64,000 nt of DNA from Thalassococcus halodurans (lineage in GTDB: Bacteria; Pseudomonadota; Alphaproteobacteria; Rhodobacterales; Rhodobacteraceae): assembly GCF_900108225.1 (NCBI RefSeq), contig NZ_FNUZ01000007.1:1-64000 (forward strand), written 5' to 3'. The notes under the pieces were generated by a model. It did no database searches, had not been told where the DNA came from, and was given only the letters and a program-made list of their open reading frames with translations. The translations under genes and the position numbers were made by a program. Of the stretch, positions 25,089 to 33,690 are shown piece after piece. How positions within the stretch are numbered: the stretch's first letter is position 1; every line of letters begins with the position of its first letter.

Positions 25089-25706
25089 TCAGCGCGAGGC
25101 AGCCTTTGGTGGGTGCGGTGGGGTTTCTAGGCCGTAAGCGATGCCAGCGACGAGCGTCCCATCGGGCAGTTCGCAGGCAAGGGGTTGTCGGGCGATTTGT
25201 TGGAAGCCGAGTTTCTGCGCCAATCGCGCGCTGGCTGTGTTGGGTTCGGCATGGCCTGTTGTGACCAAGCGGGCGTCTAGCGTGTCGAAGGCAAAGGCAA
25301 TCATCGCGGTGACGGCTTCTGTGGCATAGCCATGTCGTTGCGCGTTGGACCGTATCCAATAGGTCAGTTTCATTTGGCCCCTGCGCCAGATTGGCTGAAG
25401 CGCGACCATTCCGATCAGGTGGTCTTCTTTGAACGCGTAGTAGGTCAGGCTGTTGCGCTGTTCGAAGTCTCGTGATTGCTGGTCGAGCTTTGTTGCTTGC
25501 CATTCAGGATCACCTTCTTCGGCTTCTGTTCCCATGTCGCCATGAAACCATGGGTACAGCGATGCGTAGCTTTCCGATCTTGCAGCGGCGAGCGCAGTGG
25601 CCAGCTGAACGGAAGCGCGTTTCAGGCGCAGGCGTGGGGTTTCGACTTGGTGTGGTACGTGAACCTTCAACGGGTCGATCAGGCGGGCCTTGGGTTCACC
25701 AGTCAT
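25089..25706 (-). CDS. GNAT-family N-acetyltransferase (RimJ/RimL-like)
   Basis: A 205-residue acetyltransferase with TPRLRLKRAS at the start of the fold, LIGMVALQPIWRRGQMKLTYWIRSNAQRHGYATEAV as the acetyl-CoA binding region (Q/RxxGxA type) and NTASARLAQKLGF. It is close to enzymes that acetylate N-termini or small molecules. The start at 25706 overlaps the stop of the RES toxin gene (ATGA), so it is coupled to the toxin-antitoxin pair. Whether it modifies the toxin, an uncharged molecule or a housekeeping target is unknown. Confidence 0.8.
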   Translation of the reverse strand: MTGEPKARLIDPLKVHVPHQVETPRLRLKRASVQLATALAAARSESYASLYPWFHGDMGTEAEEGDPEWQATKLDQQSRDFEQRNSLTYYAFKEDHLIGMVALQPIWRRGQMKLTYWIRSNAQRHGYATEAVTAMIAFAFDTLDARLVTTGHAEPNTASARLAQKLGFQQIARQPLACELPDGTLVAGIAYGLETPPHPPKAASR

Positions 25707-26470
25707 GCGCGTGTCCAATCCATCCCAGCCACCCGACTGTCTGCGTCAAAGCTGTCTGGCGGGAACTCCACGGCTGTGCGGGGGTGGTCGCAGAGGGCTT
25801 GGACTCCGTTGGCACTGATGCGGATGCGCCATGTTTGGCGTTGGGTGGGTTTGGCGCGGGCGAAGGCGGTGCAGGTCAAAACGGCGACGTTGGCACCGCC
25901 GTCCGGATCGCGGGCGGATCGGTAGCGGATGACTTCGGCCCCGATGTCGCGAGCGGTTTCGGCCAGTGTTTGGCAGGGGGCGTAGTCGGTCAGGTGCTCC
26001 CACGCGTCGGCGTCTTTCGCCAGTTCCCCTGAGGTCAGGTCCACAGCGGCCGCGGTTTTTACCGGAACGGCAAAGGCGGTGTAGTCGGCGGCGGTGTTGG
26101 GGAAGGGAGTGTCGGGGCTCTCGGCATAGAACAGCACGCGGTAGAAGGCCATTTCGGCCAGCGCTGTGTTCGGGTCTTCGGCCCCGTACCAGACGCCCGG
26201 CGTGATCCCTGCGCGGCGAAAGCGCGAGCCGTGAGGGTAGGGGCGGTAGCGGAAGGGCGTGGCCAGCAGATAATCCAGATGGGCGCAGTCCGAAGGCACA
26301 GGTGGTTTGGTGTCTTCGAGGATGTCTTCCAGCAGTTCCTGTTCCGCCAGACTGTCGGTTAGTTTCAGGGTCGAGACGTGGTGCTGTGCCTCGACCAGAC
26401 GCCATGCGGGTTTGTTGTAGGGCTGCGCCTCAGACCGGAGCGCGTCGGGCGTCCAGGTAGGTGCAGACAT
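25703..26470 (-). CDS. RES-domain toxin
   Basis: A 255-residue protein with the RES fold: arginine in FRYRPYPHGSRFRRAG, the WYGAEDPNTALAEMAFYR segment bearing the conserved glutamate, and the serine-containing RYRSARDPDGGANVAVL. RES toxins (Xre-RES systems) degrade NAD+ and are neutralised by a DUF2384 antitoxin, which is encoded just upstream and overlaps by 41 bp. The order antitoxin then toxin is standard. The RES core seems intact, so it could be active. Confidence 0.82.
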   Translation of the reverse strand: MSAPTWTPDALRSEAQPYNKPAWRLVEAQHHVSTLKLTDSLAEQELLEDILEDTKPPVPSDCAHLDYLLATPFRYRPYPHGSRFRRAGITPGVWYGAEDPNTALAEMAFYRVLFYAESPDTPFPNTAADYTAFAVPVKTAAAVDLTSGELAKDADAWEHLTDYAPCQTLAETARDIGAEVIRYRSARDPDGGANVAVLTCTAFARAKPTQRQTWRIRISANGVQALCDHPRTAVEFPPDSFDADSRVAGMDWTRA

Positions 26471-26807
26471 TGGTCAGGCCTTGGATAGAGGTGATCAGAT
26501 CGACGGGGCGGCCGCCAAGCGCAGTGTTGTCGGCCCGCATCCACGCGCGGGCAGCGGTTTCGTCGCCGCCGGTGATGGCGTCAAGCGAACGGAAGGCGCG
26601 GACCAGCAGGGCGGCGAGTTCGAACGCTTTGGTCTGTTCGTTCAGCGGCGCGGTGCCCTTTTTGAGGCGCGAGATTTGAGGTTCCGACAGGCCTAGCACG
26701 GCAGCAAGGGTTTTGCCGCTGAGGTTCAGTCGCTCGGCGCTGCGCAGCACGGCCTTGCCCAGAACGGTGCCGCGATCGGGCGTTTGGGTGGTTTGCGTGC
26801 GGAGCAT
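26430..26807 (-). CDS. Xre/MbcA/ParS-type antitoxin (DUF2384)
   Basis: A 125-residue protein with an N-terminal Xre-like helix-turn-helix (about residues 15-60, LNLSGKTLAAVLGLSEPQISRLKKG) and a C-terminal DUF2384 toxin-binding domain ending ALGGRPVDLITSIQGLTNVCTYLDARRAPV. It should bind the RES toxin and repress the operon. Start MLRTQTTQ has an AGGAAAG site; the longer open frame upstream is AT-rich and probably promoter. Confidence 0.85.
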   Translation of the reverse strand: MLRTQTTQTPDRGTVLGKAVLRSAERLNLSGKTLAAVLGLSEPQISRLKKGTAPLNEQTKAFELAALLVRAFRSLDAITGGDETAARAWMRADNTALGGRPVDLITSIQGLTNVCTYLDARRAPV

Positions 26808-26888
26808 GTGTGCTTTCCTGTGAAAGAAAAATGTATAAATCTTGCGTAGGAAAGTATTGTTCTTCGCGTGATCGGTCAAGACCCGCCG

Positions 26889-28505
26889 CTAAATTGCCAA
26901 AGGCAGGGACAAAGTGACCGTCGTGCCGGGGTTGTCGCCAAGGGCCGTGTCGCGGGGCAGGGGGCTGTGGATGGTGATCTGGCCACCCTGTTCCTCGATC
27001 ACCCATTTCGCCAGCGCGAGGCCCACGCCGAAACCGGCGGCGCGGGTGGTGCCGGACCCTTGGGCGAAGCGTTCGAAAATCTTGCCTTGATCGGCGGGGG
27101 CGATGCCCGGGCCGTTGTCGGTGATGTGGATGAGCGCGGTTGTGTCCGTGGCCTCGGCCCCCAGCGACAGATGCGTGCCGTCGGCGGCGTGGCGGATCGC
27201 GTTGCGGATCAGGCTGGCGATGACCTGGCGTATCCAGTTGCGGTCGCCTTCCACGGTCAGGTCAGGAATGGTGTGGAGTGTCATCTCCATCCCTGCGTTG
27301 GCGATTTCGGCGCGGGTTTCATCCAGCGCTTCGTCGATCATCTGAGGCAGGTCAAAGGGCGCGGGGTTCAGTGCCAGCTGTCCGCTTTCGGAACGGGCGA
27401 CGCGGAGCAGGTCGTCAATCCGGCGGTTCAAACGTAGTGCGCGGGATTCGATGGTGGCAAAGGCCGCTTGCGGGTCGGGTCCACCGGCGCGGCCCAGTTG
27501 GGATTCCATCAAGATTACGGTCAGTGGCGTGCGCAATTCGTGGCTGACATCGGCAAAGAAGCGGCGGCGGTCTTCGTCGGTTTTGGCAAGCTTGGCGTTG
27601 GCATCGCTGAGTTCCTGCGTGCGGTCTGCGATGATGTCGTTCAGCTTGGCCCATTCAGAGGCGACCTCGGCCTTGCGATCTGACAGGGCGGCGGCCATGC
27701 GGTTGGTTTCGGAAAACACGCGCCCGATTTCATCGGTTTTGTTGTCGGGCAGGGCGACGGCAAAATCTTCGCGACCGATGCGTTGGGCCGCGTCGCGCAG
27801 CATGTCGAGCCTGCGGAACTGGGGCCGGATCAGCGCGAAATAATAGGCCAGCAACAGGACGATGGTGACGGCCGCGACAGCCGCGGCGATGAGGGTCAGG
27901 CGCTGGCGCAGGGTTTCGATGCCCGACAGGATCGTCTGACGGGCGCGCATTTCTTCGACGACGACCTCGTTCAGCAGGGGGTCAAAGCTGATCGAGAAGA
28001 TATCAAGGAAGCCTTGCAGGCGGTCGGGGTCTTGGGTGTCGGACAGAAACCCGTCGCGGGTCGAGGTGAACATCGCCTCCATCCGCGCGATGCCAAGGGA
28101 TTGGGTGGCGCGGCGGGATTGTTCGTCGATCCCCAAGGCGCGGGCTTCAAGCACGGCGTTGTCGAGATCCTGCCGGATCTGGGTGAGGGTGCGCATGATG
28201 TTGCTGGTCACAGATTCCAGACGAAGGGCGCGATCATCCGGTGGCATTCGGGTCTGGATGGATTCAGCGGCGATGACGATAAAGGTCGACACCTGAGTCG
28301 AAAGGGCCGCGTAACGTTCGACCCGCTTTTCCGCCATGAGCGCGGCATCCAGCCGTTGGGTGACGCGATCCATCGCAACCACCATCATGCCTGCCGTCAC
28401 CAGCGTCACCAAGCCCAACAGCAACGCACCAAGGCCCAAGCGTGCCTTCAGAGACAGGCTGAGGGCCTTGGGCGATGGGGCATGTTGGGACAGATTTGCT
28501 GACAT
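26889..28505 (-). CDS. Membrane sensor histidine kinase
   Basis: About 538 residues. Transmembrane helix 1 (about 22-45), a periplasmic helical sensor domain (about 46-200), transmembrane helix 2 (about 203-226), HAMP linker, coiled coil, a HisKA box VSHELRTPLT with the histidine near residue 321, and HATPase motifs (LIRNAIRHA, DNGPGIAP, GFGVGLALAKWV). The first periplasmic residues after TM1 carry many charged residues; the ligand is unknown. The start at 28505 is chosen because MSANLSQ begins a normal leader; the frame is open 21 codons more with no better ribosome site. It is the likely partner of the regulator at 24369. Confidence 0.82.
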   Translation of the reverse strand: MSANLSQHAPSPKALSLSLKARLGLGALLLGLVTLVTAGMMVVAMDRVTQRLDAALMAEKRVERYAALSTQVSTFIVIAAESIQTRMPPDDRALRLESVTSNIMRTLTQIRQDLDNAVLEARALGIDEQSRRATQSLGIARMEAMFTSTRDGFLSDTQDPDRLQGFLDIFSISFDPLLNEVVVEEMRARQTILSGIETLRQRLTLIAAAVAAVTIVLLLAYYFALIRPQFRRLDMLRDAAQRIGREDFAVALPDNKTDEIGRVFSETNRMAAALSDRKAEVASEWAKLNDIIADRTQELSDANAKLAKTDEDRRRFFADVSHELRTPLTVILMESQLGRAGGPDPQAAFATIESRALRLNRRIDDLLRVARSESGQLALNPAPFDLPQMIDEALDETRAEIANAGMEMTLHTIPDLTVEGDRNWIRQVIASLIRNAIRHAADGTHLSLGAEATDTTALIHITDNGPGIAPADQGKIFERFAQGSGTTRAAGFGVGLALAKWVIEEQGGQITIHSPLPRDTALGDNPGTTVTLSLPLAI

Positions 28506-28664
28506 AAATTGCCGGTTTTTTGTGCAGACACGGAACAAACCGGTCGATTTCGCGCCAAAATGCTGCATTGCAGCAATCGGGCGTGCGTTGCGTTTAGGGA
28601 AAGCTACGGAGTTTGGCGCAATCCTAGCATTAAGACTTTAGTGGTAACTTAACAGGAGAAGAAA

Positions 28665-28868
28665 ATGATCGAACTATTATTTGTCGCCTGTCTCAGTACA
28701 GCGCCGGACCAATGTGAAGAACGCAGTATGATTTTCACCGATGCCACGCCGATGGCCTGCATGATGGGCGCGCAGCCCCAGTTGGCCAAATGGGCAGCAA
28801 CGCATCCTGCGTTTCGCGTAGCGGGTTGGAAATGCCAACAGGTACGCACGGCCGAGAAAGAGGCCTGA
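28665..28868 (+). CDS. Small conserved-looking protein, unrecognised
   Basis: A 67-residue protein with a short hydrophobic N-terminus (MIELLFVACLST) and three further cysteines (DQCEERS, MACMMG, WKCQQV). The ATG is preceded by an ideal AGGAG site at the correct spacing. The N-terminus could be a signal or lipoprotein-like leader. It converges with the prepilin peptidase gene, leaving 19 bp. I do not recognise it; size and start signal argue that it is real. Confidence 0.65.
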   Translation: MIELLFVACLSTAPDQCEERSMIFTDATPMACMMGAQPQLAKWAATHPAFRVAGWKCQQVRTAEKEA

Positions 28869-28887
28869 TTTACGTACCGACCCTGCC

Positions 28888-29334
28888 TTAGAGGAGGGGC
28901 AGGATCAGGCCGCTGAGTGCCATGGGCACACCCATCGGAACGCTTCTGGGGGTATTGATCGCGGCGAACCGCGTGTTTCCTTGGCGGAACACAACGCGCA
29001 CTGCCATCAAGAGCAGTGTGACGATCAGAAGACTGATCGCAAAGAGCAGCACAAATTGGGACAATGATCCGGGCGGCACGAACAGCAGCAGCGCCGGAAA
29101 CATTTTGGCATCCCCACCACCGACAATCCGCGTGATGAAGGCCAGAAAGCCGATGGCAAAGGCGCTGCCTGCGTTGATCACGCGTGGAATGATTTCTTCC
29201 GACGGCACCCAAGGCAGCGTCAGAATGAACACCCCGATGGTGGCAAAGACCAGCAGGTTGGGGATGCGAAGGTGGCGCATATCGCCGTAGCCGAGAACCA
29301 GAAGCAATGGGGACAAAACAATCAGTGGCGTCAT
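28888..29334 (-). CDS. cpaA: Flp prepilin peptidase CpaA/TadV
   Basis: A 148-residue membrane peptidase of the A24 family with the two catalytic aspartates in LGYGDMRHLRIPN and RIVGGGDAKMF and about five hydrophobic segments. It cleaves the leader of Flp pilin and of pseudopilins. The ATG overlaps the stop of the regulator gene before it (29331-29334). It lies at the end of the tad cluster, after a separate regulator. Confidence 0.88.
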   Translation of the reverse strand: MTPLIVLSPLLLVLGYGDMRHLRIPNLLVFATIGVFILTLPWVPSEEIIPRVINAGSAFAIGFLAFITRIVGGGDAKMFPALLLFVPPGSLSQFVLLFAISLLIVTLLLMAVRVVFRQGNTRFAAINTPRSVPMGVPMALSGLILPLL

Positions 29335-30227
29335 GCGCAGTAGGCCCTTTCCATATGGGATGCGGATCTGACGGGCTCGTTGCCGCTCATGAGGAAGAAG
29401 ACGAGTTCGCGTTGGCCGGTGCAGCCGGTCTTGGCGTAGATGTTGCCCAGATGGGTGCTGAGGGTGGATTGGCTGATGCCCAGCTCTTCTCGGATGGCGG
29501 CGCTGTCCAGACCACGGCTGAACATCACGCAGATGCGGTATTCGGCGCGGCTGAATTTGCAGGGATTTTCAAAGCTGAGCGCCATCGGCTGGTGGGCCGC
29601 GTCACGCTTGGGTTTGGAGTGGCGCAGCAGGCTGTCGGTGAAGGTGCCCGCGGCGCGGGTTTGCCAAGTGGCGGCCAGCGTAGGCGCAATCATGTTCAGA
29701 TGCGCAAAGGCGTTCGACGACGTGGCGCGGGGGAAGTGGAATTCCAGAAAGTCGCCGTGTTTGTCGGTGCTTTGCAGCGGGATCAGAGCGAGTTCGTGAA
29801 ACTGGCGCATACGCTGGAAGCGGGCCAGATCTTCGTCGTGGTCGGGGGCGACCACGGATTGCACCCAGACCGAACCCGGTTTCGCGCCGGTCAGGTAACC
29901 GGCCATGATGTTGCGGGCAAAGCTTCGGGCGCTGGCCGAGCCGTAGTTGTCGGGGCGTGTCTCGGACGACAGCGCGCGGCTTGGCATGTTGGGGTCTTTG
30001 GGAACGCGGGACAGCAGGACCAAGCCTGCGCCCATCGCGTTGGCCAGTTCGTCCAGAATGCGCAGGATCGGTTTCTGACCCTGAAGGCAGCTGCACCAGT
30101 TGGCGGTTGTTTCGATGAAATTGGCGCTGTTCACCAATGTCTGCCCCTGTGCGTAGGGGGCGTAACTTTCAATAGGTTGTTGTATCTGTTGGACCACGAC
30201 TTGCTCCACCCGTGAAATGATTTTCAC
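29331..30227 (-). CDS. LuxR-type transcriptional regulator in the tad cluster
   Basis: A 298-residue protein with a large N-terminal region (about 1-215, no cysteines near any clear metal site except CSCLQG) and a C-terminal helix-turn-helix (about 235-290: FSRAEYRICVMFSRGLDSAAIREELGISQSTLSTHLGNIYAKTG). It overlaps cpaA by 4 bp, so the two are coupled. It probably controls the pilus genes. The N-terminal domain could be a GAF-like sensor; no ligand can be assigned. Confidence 0.7.
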   Translation of the reverse strand: MKIISRVEQVVVQQIQQPIESYAPYAQGQTLVNSANFIETTANWCSCLQGQKPILRILDELANAMGAGLVLLSRVPKDPNMPSRALSSETRPDNYGSASARSFARNIMAGYLTGAKPGSVWVQSVVAPDHDEDLARFQRMRQFHELALIPLQSTDKHGDFLEFHFPRATSSNAFAHLNMIAPTLAATWQTRAAGTFTDSLLRHSKPKRDAAHQPMALSFENPCKFSRAEYRICVMFSRGLDSAAIREELGISQSTLSTHLGNIYAKTGCTGQRELVFFLMSGNEPVRSASHMERAYCA

Positions 30228-30302
30228 GGATGGTCATTCAAGTTCCGCGCCATTTGCGCGGGCGGTCACGAAGCCGTGTAATGGGGGTGCTTTTGGGTGG
30301 GG

Positions 30303-31292
30303 TCAGTCGCCTCCGAAAAAGCGGATGTAGCGGATGAGAACGGGGCCGACTGTCAGCAGGATCAGCGCGGGCAGCATGAGCGAGGCCAGCACGGCAGACA
30401 TTTTCACCGGCAGTTTGTTGGCCATTTCCTGTGCACGCAGTTCACGGGTTTCGCGCAGTTCTTCGGCGTAGGTGATCAGGGCCTCGGACATGCCAGTGCC
30501 GAATTGCATGGATTGCTGCACGACGTTGGCAAAGGCACGGACGGTTTCAACGCCGGTACGATCGGCCATGTCGCGAAGGGCTGCTTCGCGGGCGCGGCCC
30601 GCCTGTACCTGACGCTGGACCGACAGGAATTCAAAGGCGATGTCGGGGGACACCTCGGCCAGCTCGTTGCCCACACGGGTCATGGCGGCGTCAAAGCCCA
30701 AGCCCGATTCCACCGAAATCTGCATCAGGTCGAGCGCGTTGGGAAAGCCCTCTTCGATGCGTTGTTTGCGTTCGGCCACGCGGGAGGAGAGCCAGCGCAC
30801 AGGGCCGAAGAACCCGATGGCGACGGTGATCGTCAGAAGCTGAAACACCTGCATCGACGTCAGGCTGCCCAGCCAGATCAGAACGGGCAGCGGGGCCTGA
30901 AGTTCGGGCATGCGCGACAGCATGATCATCACCAGAAGCGTCGAAGGCAGGCCAAAGCCCAACATCGCGCGGATCAGGGTAAAGTCGCGCAGCGCATTGC
31001 GCCCGCTATAGCCCGCTTGGGCCAGTTGTTTTTGCAACTTGGTTCGCTCGGCCTCGTCACTGGGCAGCAGCGTTTTCATCAAGCCTTTGGGCGCAGTGGT
31101 GGGTGATTGAAGGAAGCCGCGGTCGCGGCGGTCGATCTTGGTTTTTGCGGCGGCTTCGATCCGCGCGGCGGCGGCATCGCGGTTGGTGACAAAGGTCACG
31201 AGCGCAAAAAAGATCAACAGGGCACCTGCACCGATCCCGTAGGGCAGGACCGTTGAAGCTGACATACCTTGAAGAAACGCGAGTTGGGTCAT
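30303..31292 (-). CDS. tadC: Flp pilus assembly protein TadC
   Basis: A 329-residue inner-membrane platform protein of the T2SF/GspF type, with an N-terminal helix (about 17-37), central helices (about 108-160) and a C-terminal helix (VKMSAVLASLMLPALILLTVGPVLIRYI). The core DLMQISVESGLGFDAAMTRVGNELAEVSPDIAFEF is characteristic of TadC. It follows tadB with a 15-bp gap. Confidence 0.9.
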   Translation of the reverse strand: MTQLAFLQGMSASTVLPYGIGAGALLIFFALVTFVTNRDAAAARIEAAAKTKIDRRDRGFLQSPTTAPKGLMKTLLPSDEAERTKLQKQLAQAGYSGRNALRDFTLIRAMLGFGLPSTLLVMIMLSRMPELQAPLPVLIWLGSLTSMQVFQLLTITVAIGFFGPVRWLSSRVAERKQRIEEGFPNALDLMQISVESGLGFDAAMTRVGNELAEVSPDIAFEFLSVQRQVQAGRAREAALRDMADRTGVETVRAFANVVQQSMQFGTGMSEALITYAEELRETRELRAQEMANKLPVKMSAVLASLMLPALILLTVGPVLIRYIRFFGGD

Positions 31293-31307
31293 GGGCGCGG
31301 ACTTTTA

Positions 31308-32279
31308 CTAGATGCGGAAATTGGTCATTTTCCGCAGGACAAGGAAATTGAGGACCGTGAACAGGACGATCCCGGACATCATGGGAATGAACAGGGGGTC
31401 TTCGGACACACCGCCGTAATAGTCGGGTGACGAAATCGAGGTGATCACGAAGATCGCAACGGGAAGGCCGGACAGGAACCAGGCTGTCAGGCGTCCCTCG
31501 GACGAGATCGCGTGGATTTTGCGGCGCATGGCGATGCGGTTGCGGATGACTTTCGCCAGAACCGCGATCACCCGTGCCAGATCACCGCCGGTGCCGTACT
31601 GGATGCCAATCGAGGCCGACAGATAGTGCACGTCTTCGATATCGACACGTTCGGCAAATTCAGAGAAGGAATCCACCAGATCATCGCCATAGCTGATGCT
31701 GTCAAAGACGATGCCGAATTCGCTGCCGATGGGATCAGGCATCTGTTCGGCCACGCCTTTGATCGAGGTGGACAGCGGGTGGCCGACCTTCAGGCCGCGT
31801 GCCATGATATCCAGCGCATCGGGCAGCTGGTTTGTCAGCGCCTCGGTCCGTTTGGAGCGGCGTTGGCGCAGAACGGTGACAGGCAGGATCCACCCCACGG
31901 TCAGGGTCAGGGCCAGCGCAGGCAGCGGATCGAAAAACCGCAGGCCAGCGGCCAGACCGGCGGCGGCAAGTGCGCCGCATATGATCAGGAACCGCGTGGG
32001 CGACATGGTCAGACCCGCCTGCACCAGAAGTGAGGGCAGATCGCCCGAGAAGGGCAGGTTCGGCAGAATGCCGTTGGCTTTTTTGGGCTTGAGTAGAGCC
32101 AGAAGTTCAGAGGTGGACTTGCCGTCGGACAACATCTTGATCCGGCGGTTGCGGACCTCGTCAAAGTTTTCCCGCCGGCCCAGCATCTGGGCCAGACCCG
32201 AGAGCGCAAGGAACACACCCAAGGCAACGCCGATGTAGACGACGTAGCCCATCATGCGTGTGTCGACGGCAAGTTCCAT
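31308..32279 (-). CDS. tadB: Flp pilus assembly protein TadB
   Basis: A 323-residue T2SF-type platform protein. The core LPDALDIMARGLKVGHPLSTSIKGVAEQMPDPIGSEFG is characteristic, with four transmembrane segments (N-terminal, two central near residues 95-130, and C-terminal). It partners with TadC in the inner membrane. Only 2 bp separate it from cpaF. Confidence 0.9.
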   Translation of the reverse strand: MELAVDTRMMGYVVYIGVALGVFLALSGLAQMLGRRENFDEVRNRRIKMLSDGKSTSELLALLKPKKANGILPNLPFSGDLPSLLVQAGLTMSPTRFLIICGALAAAGLAAGLRFFDPLPALALTLTVGWILPVTVLRQRRSKRTEALTNQLPDALDIMARGLKVGHPLSTSIKGVAEQMPDPIGSEFGIVFDSISYGDDLVDSFSEFAERVDIEDVHYLSASIGIQYGTGGDLARVIAVLAKVIRNRIAMRRKIHAISSEGRLTAWFLSGLPVAIFVITSISSPDYYGGVSEDPLFIPMMSGIVLFTVLNFLVLRKMTNFRI

Positions 32280-32281
32280 GA

Positions 32282-33679
32282 TCAGTTGCTCCGGTGGATG
32301 AAGGATTCAGGCGACAGTTGGCAGCCTGCAGCGATCAGCTTGTCCCAGCAGGCGGGGCGGATGCCGGTGGCAACGAATTCGCCCAGAACCTTGCCATCGT
32401 CTGTTTTGCCGTTTTTGCGGAAACAGAAGATGTCCTGCATGGTGATGATGTCGCCTTCCAGACCGGTGATTTCCGAAATCGACATGACCTTGCGCTGACC
32501 GTCGGCCAGACGGTTCAGCTGAACGACAAAGTTCAGACCCGAGGCAATCTGCGAACGGATCGCGGACAGCGGGAAGTCGATGCCGATCATGGTGACCATC
32601 TGTTCCACACGGCCAATCGCGTCGCGCGCGGTGTTGGCGTGGACTGTGGTCATGGACCCGTCGTGACCGGTGTTCATCGCCTGAAGCATGTCGAATGTTT
32701 CGGCGCCGCGCACCTCGCCTACGATGATGCGGTCGGGGCGCATACGCAGGGCGTTTTTCAGCAGGTCGCGCTGATCGACCGCGCCGCCGCCCGAAGGCGT
32801 GGGGGTCTTGGTTTCCAGACGGACCACGTGGCGCTGTTGCAGCTGGAGTTCGGCGGCGTCTTCGATGGTGACGATGCGTTCGGTCTTGCCGATGCTGGCG
32901 GACATCGCGTTTAGCATGGTGGTTTTACCAGAGCCTGTACCGCCTGAAATCAGGATATTCATGCGACCGGCCACGATGGCCTGCAGGAATTCGGCGGCAG
33001 CACCGGACAGCGCGCCGTGGCCGACCAGCTTGTCCATCGTCAGCGGCGATGCCGAGAATTTACGGATCGACATGGACGGCCCGTCGATGGCGCAGGGGCG
33101 GATGATTGCGTTGACGCGGCTGCCGTCAGCAAGGCGGGCGTCAACCCACGGGTTGCTTTCGTCGATCCGGCGGCCAACGCGGCTGACGATCTTGTCGATG
33201 ATGCGCAGAAGGTGCTTTTCGTCGCGGAATCGTGTCGAAGTCACCTCGAGCATACCGCCGCGTTCGACGAACACATCGCGGTGACCGTTGACCAGAATAT
33301 CGCTGATTGTGGGATCGGCCAGAAGCGGCTCCAGTGGGCCGAGGCCCAGCACTTCGTCGATCAATTCGTCGATCAGTTTCTTGAAGGCGTCCGACGACAT
33401 GGAGGGGCCGTCCTTGGCCAGCTCTTCGCTGACCAGAGCGGCGACTTCCTGTTTCAGCTCGCCCGGTTGGATTTTGTCGATGACGGCAAGGTTCATCCGG
33501 TCCAGCAGCATGTCGTGCAGACGGCTTTTCAGTTCGAGGTTCTGCTTGTGTGCGGTGTCCTCGGGGCTGGGTTCGCGCGGGGCTGCGGGGGCCGCAGGCG
33601 GCGGTGTCATGCCCTTCGGCTGAAGAGGAACGACATTCCCGTTTTTGGGGCTTTGGGCACGTGTGAAATTACCGAACAT
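32282..33679 (-). CDS. cpaF: Flp pilus ATPase CpaF/TadA
   Basis: A 465-residue type II/IV secretion ATPase with ISGGTGSGKTT as Walker A (about residues 245-255), an Asp box (TIEDAAELQL), VGEVRGAETFDMLQAMNTGHDGSMTTVHAN as Walker B and His box. It powers pilus assembly, and in related systems retraction. The N-terminal ~60 residues are proline- and alanine-rich. RBS GGAGCC precedes the ATG. Confidence 0.93.
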   Translation of the reverse strand: MFGNFTRAQSPKNGNVVPLQPKGMTPPPAAPAAPREPSPEDTAHKQNLELKSRLHDMLLDRMNLAVIDKIQPGELKQEVAALVSEELAKDGPSMSSDAFKKLIDELIDEVLGLGPLEPLLADPTISDILVNGHRDVFVERGGMLEVTSTRFRDEKHLLRIIDKIVSRVGRRIDESNPWVDARLADGSRVNAIIRPCAIDGPSMSIRKFSASPLTMDKLVGHGALSGAAAEFLQAIVAGRMNILISGGTGSGKTTMLNAMSASIGKTERIVTIEDAAELQLQQRHVVRLETKTPTPSGGGAVDQRDLLKNALRMRPDRIIVGEVRGAETFDMLQAMNTGHDGSMTTVHANTARDAIGRVEQMVTMIGIDFPLSAIRSQIASGLNFVVQLNRLADGQRKVMSISEITGLEGDIITMQDIFCFRKNGKTDDGKVLGEFVATGIRPACWDKLIAAGCQLSPESFIHRSN

Positions 33680-33690
33680 GGGGGCTCCTT

